DNA of 59,536 nt from Novosphingobium acidiphilum DSM 19966 (GTDB lineage Bacteria > Pseudomonadota > Alphaproteobacteria > Sphingomonadales > Sphingomonadaceae). This document shows positions 1 through 8,437 of the stretch, piece after piece. The stretch is taken from assembly GCF_000429005.1 (NCBI RefSeq), contig NZ_AUBA01000020.1, forward strand, positions 1 to 59,536, written 5' to 3'. The notes under the pieces are model-generated. The model saw nothing but the letters and a program-made list of their open reading frames with translations. It was not told where the DNA came from and did no database searches. The first letter of the stretch is position 1. Each line of letters begins with the position of its first letter. The position numbers and the translations under genes were made by a program.

Positions 1-38
1 CAGCGTTCGTTCTGAGCCAGGATCAAACTCTCAAGTTG
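1..38 (-). rRNA. rrs: 16S ribosomal RNA, 5' end only
   Basis: The reverse complement of the first bases reads into the conserved 5' end of bacterial 16S rRNA (GAGAGTTTGATCCTGGCTCA, then the AACGAACGCTG block). The gene runs off the left edge. The mature 5' end is placed near 37-38 by comparison with the E. coli start and is approximate. The AACTTGAGAG start is typical of sphingomonads. Confidence 0.95.
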
Positions 39-231
39 ATGTCACAACACCATGCCAAACCCAACCCCAAAAGGCCAAATCCAACACAGCGCAGAACTTC
101 AGGAGCCGATACCTGCATTTCAAACGTAATGGATACGAAGGACATACAGACTTCGGCTTGATTTATACTGCCATCCAGAGCCCAAAGACCCCCGGTAGCA
201 GGCGCCGTCGCCCACATGTCCCTTCATCTAA

Positions 232-250
232 TCAACAATGTCAAAGAACC
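232..250 (-). promoter_or_regulatory. boxA-like antitermination site in the rRNA leader
   Basis: On the minus strand the leader contains GGTTCTTTGACATTGTTGA about 200 nt upstream of 16S. It resembles the boxA region (TTCTTTGA-type) that precedes alphaproteobacterial 16S genes and recruits the NusB/NusE antitermination complex. It lies between the promoter at 375-403 and the 16S start, as expected. The assignment is by motif only. Confidence 0.6.
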
Positions 251-374
251 ACCGACAAATGTAGGCGGCCAATCACCCTCCCTCGATACTCTCGAGGGGA
301 TGACTGTCCGTCCATTTTTGGCGACCAGGACGGTTAAGTGCCGGAAAAACAGCGACACCGTCTTGGTGGACCGG

Positions 375-403
375 CATATATGGGGGGTGTGCCGAGTGGT
401 CAA
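375..403 (-). promoter_or_regulatory. rRNA operon promoter (sigma70-type)
   Basis: Reading the minus strand there is a -35 TTGACC (plus 398-403), a 17-bp spacer and a -10 TATATG (plus 375-380). Downstream is a GC-rich discriminator (CCGGTCC), usual for stringently controlled rRNA promoters. Upstream lies an A/T-rich run (plus 404-440) that could act as an UP element. Transcription from about 368 would give a leader of roughly 330 nt carrying the boxA. The 213-bp stretch from 404 to 616 shows no other feature I can support. Confidence 0.7.
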
Positions 404-616
404 CGAGATTCTGTATTTTTTTTGAAATGCTTTGATAAGCCATGGAACAATAACGCTTATTGCCCTCCGATGCAGCCATTGGCTGGCTGGGGCGGGGACA
501 TTTCGCAACGACTCTGTCGTGGCGGTCCTGCTTGCTATGCCCGGGTCAATCCACACGCTTTGTTTACCGCAAAAAGGTACATCGGCCCGACGCCAATCCC
601 CCCATATGGATGAACC

Positions 617-1660
617 ATGCCCCCTTCTGCACCCAGCATCAGCGTGGCCATGAGTGTCTATAATGGTGAGCGATTTCTGGCGGCAGCGATCGAAAGCGTC
701 CTGGCGCAGAGCCTTGGCGATTTTGAATTCCTGATCCTCGACGATGGTTCGACCGACGCAAGCCGGGCGATCGCGTGCCATTACGCCGCACGCGATGCGC
801 GGGTTCGGGTCATCGTGCGCGAAAACCGTGGTCTTGTGGCCAGCCTGAACGAATTGCTGGCGCAGGCCCGCGCACCGCTGGTGGCGCGCATGGATGCAGA
901 CGACGTTTGTATGCCGCAACGGTTCGAACGCCAGATCGCGTTTTTGACAAACCATCCCGAAGTCGGCGTCCTGGGCACCTGGACTGACGATATCGATGAA
1001 TACGACGCCGCCTATCCGCTTGATGCCGCAGACCACCCGATCGATCATGAAGGCTTTGTCAGGGCGGTGCAATGCGGTGCGCCGTTGCTGTGTCATTCTG
1101 CGGTGATGTACCGCCGCGATCTGGTGCTGTCGGTTGGCGGGTATCATCCCGCGTTTCGGCATTGCGAGGATCTGGACCTGTGGCTGCGATTGGCGACGAT
1201 CACCCGAATCGCCAATTTGCCCGAACGGCTGCTGCAATATCGCCATTACAGCCAGCAGGTGTCGAGCAGACACGCGACCGAACAGCAGGTCAACGCCGCC
1301 ATATCAAGGCTTGCCTATGCCGCACGCAAGGCCGGTCGCCCCGATCCGACCGCCGGGCTGAACGCGTTGCCGGCGATCGACGCGCTGGACGCGGCATTCG
1401 GGTGGGCAGGCGCAACGCGCGCGGTCCGCGCCCGTGTCGCACCGGGGCTGTTGTATTCACGCGCGGGACTTGGCGACAACGGATTTGACATAGTGTGCCG
1501 CTTTATCCGCGATGGCGGGCACTGCGCCGGATTGTGGCGCACGGTCGGGCGACTGGTGCTGTTCGGTTATCCGTTGCGCGCGCTGCGGCTGGCCCTGGTG
1601 CTGGCCCTGCGATCCGGACCTGCCGCCGATGCCACGCCCGTGTGCGCCTCGGCATATTGA
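617..1660 (+). CDS. Glycosyltransferase family 2 (GT-A fold)
   Basis: A 347-residue cytoplasmic glycosyltransferase that moves a sugar from a nucleotide-sugar donor to a glycan or lipid-linked acceptor. The N-terminus has the family signature SVAMSVYNGERFLAAAIESV, then LILDDGSTD for nucleotide binding and the metal-binding DxD as RMDADD near residue 96. A W-x-R segment (DLWLRLA) near residue 190 fits the acceptor side. The C-terminal 100 residues are Ala-rich and without recognised function. It starts 6 bases before a flippase gene, with another glycosyltransferase following, so a short surface-polysaccharide operon is likely. Donor and acceptor cannot be read from the sequence. Confidence 0.85.
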   Translation: MPPSAPSISVAMSVYNGERFLAAAIESVLAQSLGDFEFLILDDGSTDASRAIACHYAARDARVRVIVRENRGLVASLNELLAQARAPLVARMDADDVCMPQRFERQIAFLTNHPEVGVLGTWTDDIDEYDAAYPLDAADHPIDHEGFVRAVQCGAPLLCHSAVMYRRDLVLSVGGYHPAFRHCEDLDLWLRLATITRIANLPERLLQYRHYSQQVSSRHATEQQVNAAISRLAYAARKAGRPDPTAGLNALPAIDALDAAFGWAGATRAVRARVAPGLLYSRAGLGDNGFDIVCRFIRDGGHCAGLWRTVGRLVLFGYPLRALRLALVLALRSGPAADATPVCASAY

Positions 1661-1664
1661 CGCG

Positions 1665-3191
1665 ATGACCGATACCCCATCGACAGTGGCGATCGAGCCA
1701 TCGGGGCGCGAGCCCGCCGCAATGAGCGTACGCGGGGCGGCGGTATGGGCGATGGCGGGTCAATACCTGTCATTTGCCATCCAGTTCGTCGCCTCGGTAA
1801 TCATATCACGGCTGTTTCTGACCCCCGGCGAAGTCGGCCTGTTTTCCATCGGGATGGCGACTGCGCTGATCGTTGCGGTGCTGCAGGATTTTGGACTGTC
1901 CCGCTATATTTCGGGCCTCGTCACGCTCGATCATCACGAAATTGCGCGCTGCGGCTCGGTCGCGGTGCTGTTTTCGGGTCTGATCGCAGTCGTCGTTGCG
2001 GCCACTGCCTGGCCCATGGCGCAAACCTATCACGAGCCGCGCCTGGTGCAGATCCTGCTGATCCTGGCTGGCAGCTATCTGTTCGTGCCGATGTCGGTGG
2101 TGCCCATGGCGCTGATGGCGCGGACCATGCAGTTTCGCGGGCTTTTTGCGGTCAATGTCGCCGCAGCACTGGCCCAGGGTGGCGTTGCGGTGGTGTTGGC
2201 AGCGGCCGGCTATTCCTCGTTTGCGCTGGCGTGGGCCACTGTCGTGGCCGCCGCGACGCGCGGGATCGTGGCACAAGCCATGCGGCCAAGCTGGCCCCGC
2301 CGGATGCGGTTCGACGGTATCGGCCAGGTCCTGGGCTTTGGCGCGCGCACCAGCGTGCTCTATCTGACCGGGGCACTTGGCACGCGCACCCCCGATCTGA
2401 TTGTGGGCAAGGCGCTGGGGGTGACGGCCGTCGGGCTCTACAGCCGTGCGGTCAGCCTTTCGGACCAGTTCCGCATGCTGATTTCGGGGGCAATCGGCAG
2501 CGTGTTTTTCCCCGCCTTTGCGCGCATCCGCGATCGCGGAGAGCCGCTGGGTCCGGCGTACCTGCGGGTCTGCGCGGGCTATACCGGGGTGGTCTGGCCG
2601 GGCATGGCGGGGCTGGCCCTGGCATCTGAACCGATCATCCGGCTGCTTTTCGGCCAGGCCTGGCTGCGCACCGCACCTTTGCTGGCGATGATCGCGATGA
2701 CCGAGGTGATGCTGATCGCGCTGCCGCTGGTCAGCGATCTGCCGATCCTGGCGGGCAAACTGAACCAGTTGCTGGTGCGCAATCTGATCGACACCGCGAT
2801 GTCGGTGCTGCTGCTGGCGGTGGGCACGCATTGGGGTGTGCAAGGCGCGGCCGGTTCGCGGCTGGTCTATGGCGTGGTCTGGTTTGCGCTCTATTTCCGG
2901 TTCATGCGCCGTATCGTGGGCTTTGATGTCGGCGCTGTGATGCTGATCTATCTGCGCAGCGGCCTGGCCAGCATGGCGGCGCTGGCACCACTGGCGCTGA
3001 CCTATCTGCTGTGGACCCCGCCGCACCTGGTTACCCTGGCCCAGCTAGGTCTGGCCACAGGTGCGGGCGTGGTGTGCTGGATGATTGCGCTGATCGCCTT
3101 GCGCCATCCGGTGCTGGATGAAATGCTGGGCATGGCAGCGGCTGTTCCACTGGTGGATCGGTACCTGCCGGCACGGTTCCGCCCGGCATGA
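1665..3191 (+). CDS. Polysaccharide flippase (Wzx-like, MOP superfamily)
   Basis: A 508-residue inner-membrane protein with about 12-14 hydrophobic helices, beginning SVRGAAVWAMAGQYLSFAIQ, the characteristic start of the oligosaccharide-flippase/polysaccharide synthase family. Such proteins flip undecaprenyl-linked repeat units to the periplasm. An in-frame opening extends upstream to 1512 inside the glycosyltransferase, but ATG 1665, 4 nt after the previous stop, gives the expected short soluble N-terminus. The 3' end overlaps the next start by 4 nt (ATGA), so the three genes are translationally coupled. LptD-independent glycan export, O-antigen or exopolysaccharide are equally possible roles. 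Confidence 0.82.
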   Translation: MTDTPSTVAIEPSGREPAAMSVRGAAVWAMAGQYLSFAIQFVASVIISRLFLTPGEVGLFSIGMATALIVAVLQDFGLSRYISGLVTLDHHEIARCGSVAVLFSGLIAVVVAATAWPMAQTYHEPRLVQILLILAGSYLFVPMSVVPMALMARTMQFRGLFAVNVAAALAQGGVAVVLAAAGYSSFALAWATVVAAATRGIVAQAMRPSWPRRMRFDGIGQVLGFGARTSVLYLTGALGTRTPDLIVGKALGVTAVGLYSRAVSLSDQFRMLISGAIGSVFFPAFARIRDRGEPLGPAYLRVCAGYTGVVWPGMAGLALASEPIIRLLFGQAWLRTAPLLAMIAMTEVMLIALPLVSDLPILAGKLNQLLVRNLIDTAMSVLLLAVGTHWGVQGAAGSRLVYGVVWFALYFRFMRRIVGFDVGAVMLIYLRSGLASMAALAPLALTYLLWTPPHLVTLAQLGLATGAGVVCWMIALIALRHPVLDEMLGMAAAVPLVDRYLPARFRPA

Positions 3192-4351
3192 CCGCGACGC
3201 CCATGACCGACAGCCAATGGGCGTTGTCGAGTGCCATGATCGATCCGGGCGCAGGCCTGCGGCGCGAAAGTCCGCGGCCGTGCGAATTGCGCAATGCCGC
3301 TTACGCGGATCAATTCGACTGGGACACGCTGTTCTACGATTGCTATCGCGTGGGCCCGCATGTAGTTTTGCAGGGTCCGCCCTATCGCAATCTGATCGGC
3401 CCGCTGCTGGCATCGCGGCCGCTGGCGCAGGCCATGCGCCGCTGGCTGGGCCGCCCGTGCCATGTCGATCGTGACAAACGTGGCGAAGTGTGGCTGCGCA
3501 GCGACGCCAGTCACCTGATTCTGGCGGGCCCGATCGGCACCTATGACCTGCCGATCGGGCCGGACCTGTCGCACCGGTTTGCCGGACGCCGGGTCATCCA
3601 CACCTTGTCAAAAGACAATGCCCCGCGCTGGATCCATGACTGGATACAGTTCTATCGTGCCGAACATGGGGCCGATGGCGTGCTGATCTACGACAACGGG
3701 TCAGCCCGCTATGGCGCCGCAGATTTGCAGGCCGATCTGCGCAGGGCATTTCCCGACATGGTGATCCATGTGGTGTCGTGGCCGTTCAGATACGGTCCGC
3801 AAGGCGGGCTGGCAGGCGCAGTCAACGGGCGCGAGGCACCGTGGGATTCGGATTATTGCCAGACGGGATCGTTGCAACATGCGCGCCTGCGCTGGTTGCG
3901 GCAGGCGCGCAGCGTGCTCAACGTCGATATCGACGAATTGGTGCTGGGCACCTGTGGCGTGCCGATCTTTGAGGCGACCGAACGCAGCGCAAGCGGCTTT
4001 ATCAAGTTTGCCGGGCAATGGATCAGCGCCGCGTCGCCCGCCCCGGCGAACGCCCAAACCAGCCGCCACGCCGATTTCATCCATCGCGACCGGCGCGAAA
4101 CGCGCGCCTGTCCGCCCAAATGGTGTATCGTGCCCGCACGCCACCATCCGCTGCGTACCAGCTGGTCGGTGCACAATCTGTTCGGATCGCGCCACAATCG
4201 CCGGATCGACGGCCGGTTCACCTATCGCCACATGATGGCCATTTCCGACAGCTGGAAGGAAGACCGTCAGATCGCGTGTCACTTCGATGCCGCCGATCAT
4301 GTCGAAGACACCGCGTTGCGCGATGCCTTCGTCCGCGCCGGACTGGCCTGA
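3188..4351 (+). CDS. GT92-like glycosyltransferase
   Basis: A 387-residue soluble protein with NVDIDELVL at residues 245-253. This matches the DxD-E catalytic pattern of the GT92/DUF23 and distant GT2_4 families. Upstream, YDNGSARY near residue 160 resembles the donor-binding region of the same fold. The start overlaps the flippase stop by 4 nt, and the gene closes the three-gene polysaccharide block. It is followed after 61 nt by an unrelated exported protease. Family membership is from motif memory; the sugar is unknown. Confidence 0.65.
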   Translation: MTATPMTDSQWALSSAMIDPGAGLRRESPRPCELRNAAYADQFDWDTLFYDCYRVGPHVVLQGPPYRNLIGPLLASRPLAQAMRRWLGRPCHVDRDKRGEVWLRSDASHLILAGPIGTYDLPIGPDLSHRFAGRRVIHTLSKDNAPRWIHDWIQFYRAEHGADGVLIYDNGSARYGAADLQADLRRAFPDMVIHVVSWPFRYGPQGGLAGAVNGREAPWDSDYCQTGSLQHARLRWLRQARSVLNVDIDELVLGTCGVPIFEATERSASGFIKFAGQWISAASPAPANAQTSRHADFIHRDRRETRACPPKWCIVPARHHPLRTSWSVHNLFGSRHNRRIDGRFTYRHMMAISDSWKEDRQIACHFDAADHVEDTALRDAFVRAGLA

Positions 4352-4412
4352 CCCACTGGGCTGTGGCGGGCACGCCGCGACAGGCGTATACCGGCGCCAG
4401 GGAGAGAACGAG

Positions 4413-5444
4413 ATGCCGTTGTGCGCTTCGTCCGTGCGGGTGGCGCTGGCCAGCACTGCGCTGCTGATTGCCGCTGCCCCGGCGCAGGCCGCAAAGCCTG
4501 CCGAAAAGCCTGATGCAGCAAGAGTAGTGCCATCGGCGCTGCCGCCCAATGCCCCGCGCCATTTCGACGCAACCGAGGCCATCGCGCACGATCCGGCCAC
4601 GCGCACAGACGGGTCCGACGACATTGTGACCCTGCGCCACGATGCGGCCGACCGCATGACCGTCATGGTCGAGATCGGCACGGTTGCCGGAACACACAGC
4701 GCGTTTGCGTTTCTGGTCGATACCGGAGCGGAACGCACCGTGGTTGCACGCAGCGTGGTCAATGCGCTGGGCCTGGTGCCCAATGGTCGCGGCCGGCTGA
4801 TCGGAATGGCAGGCGCGCAGGATGTCGATCTGGTGTCGATCGAATCCATCATGCTGGGCAGGCGCAGTCTGTTCGGGCTGGCATCCCCGGTGCTTGATGC
4901 GCAAACCATCGGAGCCGACGGCATCATCGGACTGGATGGATTGCAGGGGCAGCGCATCCTGCTCGATTTCGATCACAACACGATGCTGCTGGGTACACCG
5001 GCCGCGCTGGGTGGCAATCGCGGGTATGACATTGTGGTGCGGGCGCGACGCAAGAGCGGTCAGCTGATCATGACCGATGCGCTGGTTGACGGGGTGCGCA
5101 CCGACATTGTCATCGACACCGGGTCCGACACCACCATTGGCAATGCCGCGCTGGCGCGCGCGCTGGTGCGCGATCACCGCCAGGACACCGTGCAGTTGGT
5201 GTCGGTAACCGGACAAAAGGCCACCGCCGAGCTGGGCCTGGCGCGCACGCTGGCGCTGGGCGGGATGACGCTGAACAACACGCTGATCGCGTTCAGCGAT
5301 GCGCCCCCGTTTGAAAAGCTGGGGCTGAGGCGCCGCCCCGCGCTGTTGCTGGGCATGGCACAGTTGCGGCTGTTTCACCGGGTGGCGATCGATTTCGCCG
5401 CACGGCGCATCCTGTTCGACCTGCCCGGTTCACCGCGCGGCTGA
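4413..5444 (+). CDS. Exported retropepsin-like aspartic protease
   Basis: A 343-residue protein with a signal peptide (VALASTALLIAAAPAQA, cleavage near residue 25). It carries two aspartyl-protease motifs, FLVDTGAERTVV (Asp103) and IVIDTGSDTTIG (Asp235). Retroviral-type proteases have one motif per subunit and dimerise; two copies in one chain suggest a single-chain, pseudo-dimeric enzyme in the periplasm or cell envelope. The frame is open upstream to 4287, but ATG 4413 has an AGGGAGAG Shine-Dalgarno sequence and gives the signal peptide. Clan AA single-chain proteases occur in many alphaproteobacteria with unknown substrates. Confidence 0.78.
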   Translation: MPLCASSVRVALASTALLIAAAPAQAAKPAEKPDAARVVPSALPPNAPRHFDATEAIAHDPATRTDGSDDIVTLRHDAADRMTVMVEIGTVAGTHSAFAFLVDTGAERTVVARSVVNALGLVPNGRGRLIGMAGAQDVDLVSIESIMLGRRSLFGLASPVLDAQTIGADGIIGLDGLQGQRILLDFDHNTMLLGTPAALGGNRGYDIVVRARRKSGQLIMTDALVDGVRTDIVIDTGSDTTIGNAALARALVRDHRQDTVQLVSVTGQKATAELGLARTLALGGMTLNNTLIAFSDAPPFEKLGLRRRPALLLGMAQLRLFHRVAIDFAARRILFDLPGSPRG

Positions 5445-5491
5445 CCATCGGGCCCACTGGCACTTCACCATAAAATCCCTATGTCAGGGCC

Positions 5492-7327
5492 ATGCCCCCC
5501 GAAAACCCCCACACCGCTTCTGCCGATCGCAATCGCCGACACGATGGCTGGCGCACCTTGCAGCGATTTTTCCCCTACTTGTGGCCGCGCGACAATCCCG
5601 GGTTACGCTGGCGCGTGGTGCTGGCCTGCGCGTTGTTGCTGGTTTCGACCGAGATCAAACTGGTTCTGCCGTTCCTGTTCGAATGGGCGATCGATGCCAT
5701 GAAGGTGTCGGGCCCGCGCCTGCTGGTCCTGCCGATGCTGACGGTCGTGGCCTATGCCGGCGGGCGCTTTGTCGGGGTCGGCTTCGACAATTTGCGCAAT
5801 ATCGTGTTCGAACGCGTCGGGCAGGAGGCCACGCGCAAGCTGGCCGAACATGTGTTTTCACGGCTGCACCGGCTGTCGATGCGGTTCCACCTTGCCCGGC
5901 GCACCGGCGAAGTGACCAAGGTTATCGAACGCGGGACCAAAAGCATCGACACGATGCTGTATTTCATGCTGTTCAACATCGCGCCGACACTGCTGAGCCT
6001 TGCCCAGGTGGCGGCGATTTTCTGGTTCCGGTTCGGCAAGGACCTGGTTGCGGCCACTGCCGCGGCGGTGGTTGCCTATATCTGGGCCACGCGCACGATT
6101 ACCGACTGGCGCACGCATCTGCGCGAACGGATGAACCGGCTTGACGGACAGGCGCTGTCGCGCGCGGTGGATTCGCTGCTGAATTACGAAACGGTCAAAT
6201 ACTTCGGCGCCGAGGCGCGCGAGGAAGAACGCTATGCGCAGGCCACGCGCGCCTATGCCGATGCCGCCGTATCGAGCGAAAACAGCCTTGGCCTGCTAAA
6301 CATCGCGCAGTCTTTTGTGACCAATCTGCTGATGGCCGGCGCCTTTGCCTACACCGTGGCGGGCTGGTGGCATGGCACGTATACCGCGGGCGAATTGGTG
6401 TTCGTGCAGATGTATCTGCTGCAACTGTTTCAGCCGCTCGACATGCTGGGCATGGTCTATCGCACCATCCGCCAGGGGCTGACCGACATGGCCGACATGT
6501 TCCGCCTGATCGATACGCAAGTCGAAGTGGCCGATGTGCCGGGCGCGCCCGCGCTGGTGGTCGGACGCGCCAGCGTCACGTTCGACAATGTCGTGTTCGG
6601 CTATGACCCCGATCGCACGATCCTGCACGGGTTGTCGTTCCAGGTGCCTGCGGGCAGCCGCGTGGCGATCGTAGGCCCCTCGGGCGCGGGCAAATCCACC
6701 ATCGGCCGGCTGCTGTTCCGGTTCTATGATCCGCAACAGGGCCGCATTCTGATCGACGGGCAGGATATCCGGCTGGTGACGCAGGCCAGCCTGCGCGCCG
6801 CGCTGGGCATCGTGCCGCAGGATTCGGTGCTGTTCAACGACACCATCGGCTACAACATCGCCTATGGCCGCGAAGGGGCAAGCGCCGCCGAGGTCGAAGC
6901 TGCGGCGCAAGGTGCCTCGATCAGCGATCTGCTGAGCCGCCTGCCCCAGGGGTTGAACACCGAAGTGGGCGAGCGCGGGCTGAAACTGTCGGGCGGGGAA
7001 AAGCAGCGCGTGGCCATTGCGCGCACGCTGGTCAAAAATCCGCCGATCCTGCTGTTTGACGAAGCAACCAGCGCACTCGACACCCGTACCGAACAGGACA
7101 TCCTGGGCACGATGCGGCTCGTTGCATCAAACCGTACGACCATTTCGATCGCGCACCGGCTGTCGACGATTGTCGATTCCGACACGATCCTGGTGCTCGA
7201 CCAGGGCCGCCTTGCCGAACAGGGCAGCCATGCCGATCTGTTGCGGCACGACGGGCTTTATGCCGAAATGTGGGCGCGCCAGGCCGCGGAGAATTCCGAA
7301 GACGAACTGGCCGAGGCGGCGCAATAG
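5492..7327 (+). CDS. Atm1-type ABC transporter (half-transporter)
   Basis: A 611-residue half-transporter: six membrane helices (about residues 45-330), then a nucleotide-binding domain with Walker A GPSGAGKST (395-403), signature LSGGE (from 499), Walker B ILLFDEAT (519-526) and the H-loop SIAHRLST. RTGEVTKVIERGTKSIDTM and the overall sequence closely match, from memory, N. aromaticivorans NaAtm1, which exports glutathione conjugates and glutathione-metal species. It is the bacterial relative of mitochondrial Atm1/ABCB7. A homodimer in the inner membrane is expected. No partner gene is apparent; the next gene is of unknown function. Confidence 0.93.
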   Translation: MPPENPHTASADRNRRHDGWRTLQRFFPYLWPRDNPGLRWRVVLACALLLVSTEIKLVLPFLFEWAIDAMKVSGPRLLVLPMLTVVAYAGGRFVGVGFDNLRNIVFERVGQEATRKLAEHVFSRLHRLSMRFHLARRTGEVTKVIERGTKSIDTMLYFMLFNIAPTLLSLAQVAAIFWFRFGKDLVAATAAAVVAYIWATRTITDWRTHLRERMNRLDGQALSRAVDSLLNYETVKYFGAEAREEERYAQATRAYADAAVSSENSLGLLNIAQSFVTNLLMAGAFAYTVAGWWHGTYTAGELVFVQMYLLQLFQPLDMLGMVYRTIRQGLTDMADMFRLIDTQVEVADVPGAPALVVGRASVTFDNVVFGYDPDRTILHGLSFQVPAGSRVAIVGPSGAGKSTIGRLLFRFYDPQQGRILIDGQDIRLVTQASLRAALGIVPQDSVLFNDTIGYNIAYGREGASAAEVEAAAQGASISDLLSRLPQGLNTEVGERGLKLSGGEKQRVAIARTLVKNPPILLFDEATSALDTRTEQDILGTMRLVASNRTTISIAHRLSTIVDSDTILVLDQGRLAEQGSHADLLRHDGLYAEMWARQAAENSEDELAEAAQ

Positions 7328-7437
7328 CGCCCGGCCGCAAACACCTACCGGCCCGCACTACAACATTGTTTTTTTGTAATTTCCAAGGCATCGCGTGATA
7401 TCGTCGAGCGGGCGATCGCTTTTGGGATGTCAATCCG

Positions 7438-8232
7438 ATGCAACGCTGTCGCATGCGTCAGATCAGTGTGCCGGTGCTGGCGCGACTGGTGTGGTTGGCG
7501 GGGCCCCGGCAGCATGCGCAACGCCGTGCCTATGCCGCGGCGCGCTGGATTGCGCGTATCGACGCCAGGGTCCGGGGGCCGCGCCACCCCGGCAGAATCG
7601 CGATCGAGGCGATCGTGATGAATGACCTGATCTGCCAGTTCTGCATGTTCGATCACACCTTTCCGCTGACCACGCAGATCGTCGGCGGCCCGCTGCGCGA
7701 TGCAGTGTGCGATCGCCCGCGCGGGGCCCTGATCGCGACAGTCCACACCAAGCTGGCACTTGCCGCCCACGGCGCTATCTGCGTCGACGGGAAACGCCCG
7801 CTGTTCGTCGGCTTTGGCGATGGCGACTTGCGCAGATGGAGCTGGGGCGCGGCGGATCTTGTCGAACGCATCGCGCCCGACGCGCCGGGCCTGTTTGGCC
7901 GGATCGGCGAAGCGCTTGCGGCCGGCCGGATCGTGATTGCCTTTGTCGATTATGCCCACAGCGGCAAAGAACGAACGGTCATTTCGCCCAACCTGTTTGC
8001 CTGGGCACAATCGCGCGGCATACCCATCCGGCCGATGCTGTCCACGCTGACCCGCAACGGGACCATCAGGATTGAACTGGGCACCGCGCTGCCCGGTGCG
8101 CAGCATGGCCCCACGCGCCACGCCGATGCATTTGTCGATTTTGTGACGCAGCGCTGGCCCCGAAGCTATACCGTGTGCCGCGCGCGAACCGCGCGGCAAC
8201 CGGGCGCGATGATCAAGCCCCGGACTGTTTGA
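7438..8232 (+). CDS. Hypothetical protein
   Basis: A 264-residue protein I do not recognise. It is basic at the N-terminus, with no signal peptide or clear membrane helix. The middle (residues 60-200) looks like a folded alpha/beta domain with ICQFCMFDHTF, VHTKLALAAHG, LFVGFGDGDL and GRIVIAFVDYAHSG. The last 30 residues are low-complexity and basic. A weak GGGAT lies about 10 nt before ATG 7438. The 110-nt gap after the Atm1 gene contains a T-run (7370-7376), so it may be separately transcribed. The C-terminus overlaps the convergent DUF1737 gene by 20 nt. Codon use resembles the neighbours. Confidence 0.6.
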   Translation: MQRCRMRQISVPVLARLVWLAGPRQHAQRRAYAAARWIARIDARVRGPRHPGRIAIEAIVMNDLICQFCMFDHTFPLTTQIVGGPLRDAVCDRPRGALIATVHTKLALAAHGAICVDGKRPLFVGFGDGDLRRWSWGAADLVERIAPDAPGLFGRIGEALAAGRIVIAFVDYAHSGKERTVISPNLFAWAQSRGIPIRPMLSTLTRNGTIRIELGTALPGAQHGPTRHADAFVDFVTQRWPRSYTVCRARTARQPGAMIKPRTV

Positions 8233-8425
8233 TCACGTCAGCCGCGTGCCAGACAACGGCCTGCGCCACCTTGATGCAATCCATCCCGCCGTCCCAGGCC
8301 ATTGTCGGCGATCCGTACAACCGCCAGCCCTGCGCCAGTGCTTCGGACACACGCTCGCAAAAGGCGCGGTCATCCTTGCCGGTCAAAAGGCGATAGATCG
8401 GGCGATCATCGGGGGTCTGGTGCAT
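8213..8425 (-). CDS. DUF1737 domain protein
   Basis: A 70-residue protein with YRLLTGKDDRAFCERVSEAL followed by GWRLYGSP and AQAVVW, which is the DUF1737 pattern as I remember it. The family is small and soluble with no established function, frequent in proteobacteria. It starts 12 nt after the MFS gene on the same strand, so it is probably the last gene of that transcript. Its end overlaps the convergent unknown gene. Confidence 0.8.
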   Translation of the reverse strand: MHQTPDDRPIYRLLTGKDDRAFCERVSEALAQGWRLYGSPTMAWDGGMDCIKVAQAVVWHAADVIKQSGA

Positions 8426-8437
8426 GGCGCGATCGTA

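Noticed and set aside
224..1273. Long minus-strand frame over the rRNA promoter and glycosyltransferase
   Set aside because: Shadow of the GT2 gene; low-complexity product and it would run through the rRNA promoter.
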